Origin: Occultella kanbiaonis
Lineage (GTDB): Bacteria > Actinomycetota > Actinomycetes > Actinomycetales > Beutenbergiaceae
DNA length: 64,000 nt
Reading direction: 5' to 3'
Assembly: GCF_009708215.1 (NCBI RefSeq)
Contig: NZ_CP046175.1
Coordinates: 4,154,001-4,218,000 of the forward strand
In this document: piece by piece, positions 8,385-16,146 of the stretch
Layout: the number at the start of each line of letters is the position of its first letter
Numbering within the stretch: position 1 is the first letter of the stretch
Notes under the pieces: model-generated
Databases searched by the model: none
What the model was told of the DNA's origin: nothing
The model's input: the letters and a program-made list of their open reading frames with translations, nothing else
Made by a program: the position numbers and the translations under genes

Positions 8385-9362
8385 GTGACTCACGCGCTGA
8401 ACCCTGACGGCCGCCGCGCCCACGGACCCGCCGACGCGTGGGTCGAGTGCGGCTGCGGGCAGCGCCACTGGGGCACGGCCGGCGCCGCCGGACTGCTCCT
8501 GGCCGACGGCGGTGCCTCCTCGGGCGGGCCGCCCACCCGCGTCGTCCTGCAGTTCCGGGCCGCCTGGTCCCACCACGGTGGCACCTGGGGCGTGCCGGGT
8601 GGAGCCCTTGACCCCGACGAGGACTCACTGACCGGGGCGCTGCGCGAGGCCGAGGAGGAGGCCGGGATAGCACCCGCCGCCGTCGCTCCCCTGGCCGCGT
8701 CGGTGCTCCGGCACCCGGACTGGTCCTACACCACCGTGCTTGGCCGGGCCATCGCCCCGGTCGACCCGGCGCCGACGGACGCCGAGAGTGCCGACGTCGC
8801 CTGGGTCGACCTCGACGACGTGACCGGCCGCGAGCTGCTGCCGGCCTTCGCGGACGCCTGGCCGAGCCTGGCGCCACTGCTCCGGGTCCGGCCGGTCCTC
8901 GTGGTGGACGCCGCGAACGTGGTCGGCTCCCGCCCGGACGGCTGGTGGCGGGACCGGGCCGGGGCCGCCGAGCGCCTCGCCCGGGAGTTGTCGGTGCTGG
9001 CCGCCCGCGGCGTGCCCGCCGACCTGCTCGGTCTACCGGCCGACCACTGGTGGCCCGACGTCATCATGGTGGTCGAGGGCGCAGCGCGTGGCATCGCGAT
9101 CCCGACGGATCACGAGGGCACCTCGGCAACCGGCTCCGGCCCGAGGCTCCCGGCGGTACGGATCGTCGGCGCGCCCGGCTCGGGAGACGACGAGATCGTC
9201 CGTCGTGCCGAGGCGGCCCGGGCGACGTCGCCCGCCCTGCCCGGCACCCCTGCGGTGACGGTGGTCACCTCCGACCGCGAGCTGCGCGCACGGGTGAGCG
9301 CGGCCGGCGCACGATGGGTCGGCGTGTCCGCGCTGCGCGCGGTGCTCGACGCCGCCGAGTGA
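8385..9362 (+). CDS. Nudix hydrolase fused to a NYN/PIN-like (YacP-type) domain
   Basis: 325 residues with two domains. The N-terminal half holds a complete Nudix box: GGALDPDEDSLTGAL followed by REAEEEAGI (about residues 72-95), fitting GX5EX7REUXEEXGU. This implies Mg-dependent cleavage of a nucleoside-diphosphate-linked substrate. The second half (from about residue 168) has VLVVDAANVVGS, WWPDVIMVVEG and VVTSDRELRARV, which are the acidic landmarks of NYN/PIN-like ribonuclease folds. This suggests an RNA or cofactor processing role, but no substrate can be read from the sequence. The GTG start follows a leaderless -10 box. Confidence 0.88.
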   Translation: MTHALNPDGRRAHGPADAWVECGCGQRHWGTAGAAGLLLADGGASSGGPPTRVVLQFRAAWSHHGGTWGVPGGALDPDEDSLTGALREAEEEAGIAPAAVAPLAASVLRHPDWSYTTVLGRAIAPVDPAPTDAESADVAWVDLDDVTGRELLPAFADAWPSLAPLLRVRPVLVVDAANVVGSRPDGWWRDRAGAAERLARELSVLAARGVPADLLGLPADHWWPDVIMVVEGAARGIAIPTDHEGTSATGSGPRLPAVRIVGAPGSGDDEIVRRAEAARATSPALPGTPAVTVVTSDRELRARVSAAGARWVGVSALRAVLDAAE

Positions 9363-9457
9363 GCCCCGTCGAGGTGCCCTGAACCCAGGCGTCGACCGGG
9401 CACTCGCCGACGGCGCCACTCGAAAACCGATTCCGCCGACTGAGAGACTTCGTATCC

Positions 9458-9480
9458 CGGGGGCCGCTCCCCCGTAGGCT
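9458..9480 (+). promoter_or_regulatory. dapD promoter: -10 TAGGCT with a small hairpin in the spacer
   Basis: TAGGCT (9475-9480) ends 6 nt before ATG 9487 with no ribosome binding site, so the mRNA is probably leaderless. Immediately upstream, CGGGGG (9458-9463) and CCCCCG (9469-9474) form an inverted repeat within the -35/-10 spacer, which could be a regulator site. Confidence 0.5.
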
Positions 9481-9486
9481 GACCCC

Positions 9487-10461
9487 ATGAGTGCACGCAC
9501 CGCCTGGGGAATCGGACTGGCCACCCTGACCGGAAGCGGCCAGGTGCTGGATGTCTGGTATCCGGCGCCGGGCCTCGGCCCGACGCCCGCGCAGAGCTCG
9601 GGCCCCTACGGGGTGCCGGCGAACCTCGCGGCGCTCGCGGTGATCGACCCGGACCGCGGCACCCGCCAGGTGATCCGGCACGTGACCACCGATCTGGACG
9701 CTCCGCCGTCGGACACCGCGGATGCCTACCTGCGCCTGCACCTGCTCTCGCACCGGCTCGTGGAGCCGAACACGATCAACCTGGACGGCATCTTCGGGGT
9801 CCTGCCGAACGTCGTCTGGACCTCGGCCGGCCCGTGCGCGGTCGACGACTTCGAACAGACCCGGCTCCGGCTGCGCGCGGCCACGAAGGGCGCGCACATC
9901 CAGGTCTACGGCGTGGACAAGTTCCCCCGAATGACCGACTACGTGCTGCCCACCGGCGTGCGGATCGCGGACGCGGACCGGGTCCGGCTCGGCGCCCACC
10001 TGGCCGCGGGCACCACGGTGATGCACGAGGGGTTCGTGAACTTCAACGCGGGCACCCTCGGCACCTCGATGGTCGAGGGGCGCATCTCCCAGGGCGTCGT
10101 GGTCGGCGAGGGAACGGACATCGGTGGCGGCGCCTCGATCATGGGCACCCTCTCCGGCGGCGGCTCCGTGCGGGTGTCCATCGGCGCCCGGTGCCTGCTC
10201 GGCGCGAACGCCGGGCTCGGGATCTCCCTCGGCGACGACTGCATCATCGAGGCCGGGCTGTACGTCACCGCGGGCACGAAGGTGACCCTGATCGATGAGA
10301 CCGCCGACGCTGCCGGCTCCACCCGACGGATCGTCAGCGCCCGCGAGCTGTCCGGCACCTCCAACCTGCTGTTCCGGCGCAACTCCACCACCGGCGCGGT
10401 GGAGGCCTTCGAGCGCTCGGGCTCCGGCATCGCCCTCAACGCCGCCCTGCACACGCAGTAG
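9487..10461 (+). CDS. dapD: 2,3,4,5-tetrahydropyridine-2,6-dicarboxylate N-succinyltransferase (actinobacterial DapD)
   Basis: 324 residues. After an actinobacterial-type N-terminal domain, the C-terminal half is a left-handed beta-helix of hexapeptide repeats ([93 protein letters not shown]). It transfers succinyl from succinyl-CoA to tetrahydrodipicolinate in the lysine/diaminopimelate pathway, normally as a trimer. Its pathway partner DapC is encoded nearby at 14314-15441 on the other strand. The start follows a leaderless promoter. Confidence 0.96.
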   Translation: MSARTAWGIGLATLTGSGQVLDVWYPAPGLGPTPAQSSGPYGVPANLAALAVIDPDRGTRQVIRHVTTDLDAPPSDTADAYLRLHLLSHRLVEPNTINLDGIFGVLPNVVWTSAGPCAVDDFEQTRLRLRAATKGAHIQVYGVDKFPRMTDYVLPTGVRIADADRVRLGAHLAAGTTVMHEGFVNFNAGTLGTSMVEGRISQGVVVGEGTDIGGGASIMGTLSGGGSVRVSIGARCLLGANAGLGISLGDDCIIEAGLYVTAGTKVTLIDETADAAGSTRRIVSARELSGTSNLLFRRNSTTGAVEAFERSGSGIALNAALHTQ

Positions 10462-10469
10462 GACCTGCG

Positions 10470-11372
10470 GTGCCCGAACGCCGTCGACGCCGCCCCTGGC
10501 GGGCCGCCGTGGTCGTCCTGGTCACCCTCGGGCTGACCATCGGCGCCGTGAACGTCGTGCAGACCCTGCTGCGTGCCCCGACACCGCCGCTGGTGCAGCG
10601 CTGCATCGCCACCGATGGGCAGGACTCGGTGGCACTCGACCCCGAGCAGGCGGCCTACGCGGCGCTGATCTCCGCGATCGCCACGGAACGTGGCCTGCCG
10701 GCCCGCGCCGTCACCATCGGGCTGGCCACCGCCATGCAGGAGTCCCGGCTCGCGAACCTCGACTACGGCGACCGGGACTCGCTCGGGCTCTTCCAGCAGC
10801 GTCCCTCCCAGGGCTGGGGCACGGTCGAGCAGGTGACCGACCCGGTCTACGCCACGAACGCCTTCTACGACGCGCTCGTGCGCGTGCCCGACTACGAGAA
10901 CCTCGAGATCACGGTCGCCGCGCAGGAGGTACAGCGCTCGGGGTTCCCGGACGCGTACGCCCAGCACGAGCAGCTGGCGCGGCTGTTCGCGTCCTCGCTG
11001 ACCGGGCAGTCCCCCGCCGCGCTGGTCTGCCGTCTTGCCGAGCCCGACGCAGCCACGACCGCGGCGCTGCCCGCGACGCTGACGACCCGGGTCGCACGGG
11101 ATCTGCCCAGCGTCGTCATGGTCGCCGAGGGCACCGACCAGCTGCTCTCGGTCCAGGAGCTGGCGCCCGACGGCGGAGCGGACTCCCTGGACCTGCTCGC
11201 CTGGGCGGTGGCCCAGTGGGCCGTCGCAACCGCCCACGAGACCGGCGTCGGCGAGGTGGTCGTGGCCGGGCAGCACTGGGTCCGCGCGGACGGCGGTCGG
11301 GCCGCCTGGGCGCCGCTGCCCGACGGCGCCGTCGGCGTCGACGACCCGGTGGGTACCGTCCGCCTCCGCTAG
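10470..11372 (+). CDS. Membrane-anchored protein with a lysozyme/transglycosylase-like N-terminal region
   Basis: 300 residues from a GTG 8 nt after the dapD stop, probably in one operon with it. An Arg-rich start (PERRRRRPWR) precedes one membrane segment (AAVVVLVTLGLTIGAVNVV), leaving an extracytoplasmic domain. AISAIATERGLPARAVTIGLATAMQESRL and GDRDSLGLFQQRPSQGWG resemble the catalytic Glu (MQESRL) and following loop of soluble-transglycosylase-like lysozyme folds. Wall remodelling is possible but inferred. The C-terminal 100 residues are unassigned. Confidence 0.8.
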   Translation: MPERRRRRPWRAAVVVLVTLGLTIGAVNVVQTLLRAPTPPLVQRCIATDGQDSVALDPEQAAYAALISAIATERGLPARAVTIGLATAMQESRLANLDYGDRDSLGLFQQRPSQGWGTVEQVTDPVYATNAFYDALVRVPDYENLEITVAAQEVQRSGFPDAYAQHEQLARLFASSLTGQSPAALVCRLAEPDAATTAALPATLTTRVARDLPSVVMVAEGTDQLLSVQELAPDGGADSLDLLAWAVAQWAVATAHETGVGEVVVAGQHWVRADGGRAAWAPLPDGAVGVDDPVGTVRLR

Positions 11373-11479
11373 CCCCGGCGCTCGCGGGCCCGTCGGCACG
11401 GCCCTCGCGTGCCCGGCCGAGCCCGGGGCGCCACCCGACCTGGGACCGGTAGCCGGTGCCCCGTCGCCAGGATCGGGGC

Positions 11480-12034
11480 ATGAACCACATGCTGAAGAAG
11501 ATCCTCATCCTCGGCGGCGTGATCGTGGCGCTCGCGCTGGCCCTCCTCGTCGTCATCGGCGTCTGGGGCGATCAGCTCTTCGAGGCCCTGCCCACGTCGG
11601 CCAGCGCCGGCCGACGGCTCGCCTGGGTCGCGATCCCGGTCGTGATCGCCCTGTTCGGCGTCGTGCTGAGCGGGCCACTGAAGCGCTGGCTGGAGCGGGA
11701 CGAGAGCGGCACCGCCGGCCCGGGCATCACTGCGCTGGACGAGTACCTTGTGGCCAGGGGCCTCGTCACCGCTCGCGAGCTGGACGTCTCTCGCCGGGGC
11801 ATGCGCACGTCCGCGCTGGTGACGGCTGCCACGCCCACCGGGCAGGTCCGTGACGGGCACACCCAGCTTCAGCTCGACGTCCTGGTCGCCCGTCCGGACG
11901 GCTCCCGGTACCCGGTCACGCAACGGCTCTTCGTGCCCGCGTCGCAACTGCCGCTGGTGCACGCCGGCTCCCGGGTGGCCACGTTCGTCCTGCCCGAGGA
12001 CGAACAGCTGGTCAGCGTCGGACTGGCGGTCTGA
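11480..12034 (+). CDS. Two-TM membrane protein with a C-terminal domain shared with its downstream neighbour
   Basis: 184 residues from ATG 11480, chosen because AGGA lies 8 nt upstream; an upstream GTG at 11456 is possible. Two membrane segments (ILILGGVIVALALALLVVIGVW and LAWVAIPVVIALFGVVLS) are followed by a soluble region. That region (TSALVTAATPTGQVRDGHTQ through FVLPEDEQLVSVGLAV) matches the last part of the next protein segment by segment. The function is unknown; the domain has the look of a small beta-barrel. Confidence 0.8.
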   Translation: MNHMLKKILILGGVIVALALALLVVIGVWGDQLFEALPTSASAGRRLAWVAIPVVIALFGVVLSGPLKRWLERDESGTAGPGITALDEYLVARGLVTARELDVSRRGMRTSALVTAATPTGQVRDGHTQLQLDVLVARPDGSRYPVTQRLFVPASQLPLVHAGSRVATFVLPEDEQLVSVGLAV

Positions 12035-12037
12035 GTC

Positions 12038-12829
12038 ATGCGGATCCTCCGAGTCGTCGCGATCATCGCGATCGTCGTCGCCGTCGGCTGGTACGTCGCC
12101 GGTGCTCTGAGCGCCGGCGGAGGCCTCGACGCCTGGTTCGACGGGCCGATCGGCGTCGTCCTCACCGCGGTGATCGTGGCCGGCGTGTTCCTGAGCATCA
12201 CCAGCAGCCGCGGCGTGGGCGGCCAGCTCCGCACCGCCCGGGGGCGCGCCACCCGTGACTTCGCGGACGCACCGGTCGCGATCGGCACCCTCGTGGACGC
12301 CGAGCACACCGGCTGGACCGTCAACGACATGCCCCAACTGGATCTCGTGCTCGACGTGGAGACGCCACAGGGCCAGCGTTTCCGCGCCGAGGCCAGGACC
12401 CTGGTCGCCCACCACGAGCTGGGCCAGCTCACCGTCGGTGCGCACTATCCGGTCCGGTACCGCGCCGAGGACCTGAGCACGGTGGAACTCGCCGTCGACG
12501 CCGACCCGGACCAGATCCAGACCGCGTTCAACGCGGTGATGGTGCGCCGCGGGCTGACCGCACCGGAGGCGATCGAAGTGGCCGAGCGCGGGGTGCCCAC
12601 CACCGGCGTGGTGACGGCACTGGTGCCCACCGGCCGGGTCCGGGAGGGCCACACCGAAATGGAGGTGCAGCTGCTCGTGAATCGCCCGGACGGCAGCCAG
12701 TACCCGGCCACGAAGACGTCGTTCGTGCCGCAGTCGGCGATCACGGCGGTCCAGGTCGGGCGGGTCGTCCAGATGCGGGTGCTGCCCTGGGACGAGCAGC
12801 GGATCGCGCTCGCGCTGCCGGTGAACTAA
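12038..12829 (+). CDS. Membrane protein with two tandem domains, paralogous to the upstream gene
   Basis: 263 residues starting 4 nt after the previous stop. Two N-terminal membrane segments (ILRVVAIIAIVVAVGWYVAGAL, IGVVLTAVIVAGVFL) precede two related soluble units. The second (TTGVVTALVPTGRVREGHTE through MRVLPWDEQRIALALPVN) clearly aligns with the C-terminus of the 11480-12034 product. The first (APVAIGTLVDAEHTGWTVND) shares the same strand order. The pair therefore arose by duplication. The gene is closed by a strong hairpin at 12847-12881. No family is assigned. Confidence 0.82.
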   Translation: MRILRVVAIIAIVVAVGWYVAGALSAGGGLDAWFDGPIGVVLTAVIVAGVFLSITSSRGVGGQLRTARGRATRDFADAPVAIGTLVDAEHTGWTVNDMPQLDLVLDVETPQGQRFRAEARTLVAHHELGQLTVGAHYPVRYRAEDLSTVELAVDADPDQIQTAFNAVMVRRGLTAPEAIEVAERGVPTTGVVTALVPTGRVREGHTEMEVQLLVNRPDGSQYPATKTSFVPQSAITAVQVGRVVQMRVLPWDEQRIALALPVN

Positions 12830-12846
12830 AGCCCCCGGGGAATGAG

Positions 12847-12881
12847 GCGGGGCCGGTCGATCAGTGATCGACCGGCCCCGC
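12847..12881. terminator. Bidirectional intrinsic terminator between convergent operons
   Basis: A 17-bp perfect inverted repeat (GCGGGGCCGGTCGATCA, one base, then its exact complement) lies in the 63-bp gap between the membrane protein gene and the citrate synthase gene. A short T-containing tail follows on the plus strand. It serves both convergent transcripts. Confidence 0.88.
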
Positions 12882-12892
12882 GAGTGTTTGCC

Positions 12893-14194
<1,302 letters not shown>

Positions 14195-14258
14195 GTCCCT
14201 TCCTTGATTCTGGTTGCCTTCGGGCCGACAGTGCCCGGGCTGAAGAACTTCCGTCTCC

Positions 14259-14288
14259 AACGTACTCGCCGATCCGCGTGTTTCCCAA
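14259..14288 (-). promoter_or_regulatory. Candidate gltA promoter
   Basis: On the minus strand, TTGGGA (14288-14283) and TACGTT (14264-14259) are separated by 18 nt. This gives a transcript start near 14252 and a leader of about 58 nt carrying a good ribosome binding site. Confidence 0.5.
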
Positions 14289-14313
14289 ACGCCCGCAGGT
14301 CGCGGCCGCGGTC

Positions 14314-15441
14314 CTACCGCATGCTGGACAGCCGCTCGGCTGCCGCCCGGATCCGTTCGTCGGTGGCGGTCAGCGCGATCCGCACGTGCGACGTCGCCGC
14401 CTCGCCGTAGAACGCCCCCGGCCCGGCGATGATGCCCGCGTCGGCGAGGTCGCCGAGCGTCGACCAGCAGTCGCCGACCCCGTCGACGGGTCGCACCCAC
14501 AGGTACAGGCCCGCCTCGGAATGGTCGACGGCGTAGCCCGCCGTGGTCAGGGCGCTCACCAACAGCTCGCGGCGGGCCCGGTAGGTCTCGCGCTGGGCGT
14601 CGACGTGGGCGTCGTCACCGAGCGCGGCGATCATCGCCGCCTGGACCGGCGCCGGGATCATCATCCCCATGTGCCGGCGCAGCAGCAGGATCCGTCCGAT
14701 CAGGTCCGGGTCGCCGGCCGCGAACGCCGCCCGGTAGCCGGCGACGTTGGACTGCTTCGACAGGGAGTAGACGACCAGGAGCCCGGACCGGTCGCCCTCG
14801 GCGACCGAGTCCTGCAGAAGGCACGGGACGCCGTCGTCCGTCCACGGCGAGACCCACGGGAGTTGCGCGTAGCACTCGTCCGAGGCGACCACGGCACCGA
14901 TCTCCCGGGCCGCCCGCACCACCGCGCGCAAGCGCTCGGCGCCGAGGACCTCGCCCGTGGGGTTGCTCGGCGAGTTCACCCAGACCAGCCGCACCGCGGC
15001 GTCGCCGGCCCAGGCGGCGGCGTCGTCGGCGACGACCACCTCCGCCCCGGCCAGCCGGGCGCCCACGTCATAGGTGGGGTACGCCGCGCTCGGCACCACG
15101 ACCTTGTCCCCCGGGCCGAGCCCGAGCAGGGACGGCAGGGCGGCCACGAACTCCTTGGAGCCGACCGTGGGCAGCACCCCCGCCGGGTCGAGACCGGTCA
15201 CGCCGCGGCACCGGGCGAACCAGTCGACGACCGCGGCCCGCAGGGCAGGCGTGCCGTGCGCCGTCGGGTAGCCGGGCGCGTCGGCCGCGGCCCGGAGCGC
15301 GTCCTGGACCACCTGCGGCGTCGGGTCGACCGGGGTCCCGATGGACAGATCCACGACCCCGTCGGGGTGCCGGCCGGCCCGCTCGAGGTACGGGGCCAAC
15401 GCGTCCCAGGGGTAGGCGTCAGTGAGTTGGACGAAGCCCAC
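14314..15441 (-). CDS. dapC: N-succinyldiaminopimelate aminotransferase (DapC), PLP-dependent class I/II
   Basis: 375 residues, starting with GTG 3 nt after the fdxA stop. Fold-type I aminotransferase landmarks are present: DLSIGTPVDPTP near the N-terminus, LPTVGSKEFVAALP, VWVNSPSNPTGEVL, VASDECYAQLPW, and the PLP Lys in VVYSLSKQSNVAGYRAAFAAG. The fdxA-dapC pair is the standard actinobacterial arrangement for the succinyldiaminopimelate aminotransferase of the lysine pathway, which agrees with dapD at 9487-10461. Confidence 0.93.
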   Translation of the reverse strand: MGFVQLTDAYPWDALAPYLERAGRHPDGVVDLSIGTPVDPTPQVVQDALRAAADAPGYPTAHGTPALRAAVVDWFARCRGVTGLDPAGVLPTVGSKEFVAALPSLLGLGPGDKVVVPSAAYPTYDVGARLAGAEVVVADDAAAWAGDAAVRLVWVNSPSNPTGEVLGAERLRAVVRAAREIGAVVASDECYAQLPWVSPWTDDGVPCLLQDSVAEGDRSGLLVVYSLSKQSNVAGYRAAFAAGDPDLIGRILLLRRHMGMMIPAPVQAAMIAALGDDAHVDAQRETYRARRELLVSALTTAGYAVDHSEAGLYLWVRPVDGVGDCWSTLGDLADAGIIAGPGAFYGEAATSHVRIALTATDERIRAAAERLSSMR

Positions 15442-15444
15442 GCG

Positions 15445-15765
15445 TCACTCGCCCTGCGGCGGCAGGGCCGCGATGAGCGGGTGGTCCTTGTCGATCAGGC
15501 CCATCTTGGCGGCGCCCCCCGGCGAACCGATGTCGTCGAAGAAGTCGACGTTGGCGCGGTAGTACTCCGACCATTGGGAGGGCACGTCGTCCTCGAAGTA
15601 GATGGCTTCGACCGGGCAGACCGGCTCGCACGCACCACAGTCCACGCACTCGTCCGGGTGGATGTACAACGAGCGTTGGCCCTCGTAGATGCAGTCGACC
15701 GGGCACTCGTCGATGCAGGCCTTGTCCTTGACGTCCACGCACGGCTGTGCGATCACGTAGGTCAT
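15445..15765 (-). CDS. fdxA: Seven-iron ferredoxin FdxA
   Basis: 106 residues. The N-terminal cluster region has [21 protein letters not shown] (3Fe-4S type spacing), followed by [16 protein letters not shown], a complete CxxCxxCxxxCP 4Fe-4S motif. The C-terminal extension ([29 protein letters not shown]) is typical of actinobacterial 7Fe ferredoxins. It is a soluble low-potential electron carrier. Start ATG 15765 is preceded by AGGAGGGATCATCC, a strong ribosome binding site. It is co-transcribed with dapC, 3 nt downstream. Confidence 0.97.
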   Translation of the reverse strand: MTYVIAQPCVDVKDKACIDECPVDCIYEGQRSLYIHPDECVDCGACEPVCPVEAIYFEDDVPSQWSEYYRANVDFFDDIGSPGGAAKMGLIDKDHPLIAALPPQGE

Positions 15766-15894
15766 GGATGATCCCTCCTGAACCTTGCTGGCGTCGTCAC
15801 GACTCGCCCGTCGCACGGGCTGCTCCGCCTAGTATCTCCCATCAGAGGGTGCGGCAGCGAAACGTCGCGCGCTGCCACCCGGAGGGGACGAGAC

Positions 15895-16137
15895 ATGGTC
15901 GACGACGGCGCGTGCGCTGAGCCGTTCTGGCACGACTGGCAGGTGGGTGAGCGGGTCGTGGTGCGGTACCGGCTGGACGCCGGTGGGGTCAGTGATGCCC
16001 TCGGCGAACTCGTCCGGGTGGACGACGCCGGGGTCGAGGTCGCCACACGCCGCGGCCTGGTCGTGGTCGCGGCCGGTGACATCGCGCTGGGCAAACGGGT
16101 GCCGCCGGCACCGGTGCCGCGGCGGACCCGCGGCTGA
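15895..16137 (+). CDS. Small SH3-like protein (resembles the N-terminal domain of Rv0428c-type acetyltransferases)
   Basis: 80 residues with a good ribosome binding site (GGAGGGGACGAGAC). The sequence WQVGERVVVRYRL..GGVSDALGELVRVDDAGVEVATRRGLVVVAAGDIALGKRVPP reads as a small beta-barrel. Similar units occur at the front of mycobacterial GNAT proteins of the Rv0428c type and as free-standing small proteins beside fdxA. No acetyltransferase domain is present here. The function is unknown. It is divergent from fdxA. Confidence 0.75.
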   Translation: MVDDGACAEPFWHDWQVGERVVVRYRLDAGGVSDALGELVRVDDAGVEVATRRGLVVVAAGDIALGKRVPPAPVPRRTRG

Positions 16138-16146
16138 TCCGGCGTC

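Noticed and set aside
6378-8576. 732-codon minus-strand frame opposite the acyl-CoA carboxylase gene
   Set aside because: Antisense shadow of a well-identified enzyme; low-complexity composition and no start signal.
12847-12881. Long hairpin considered as a structured RNA
   Set aside because: Perfect stem between convergent stop codons is better explained as a bidirectional terminator.
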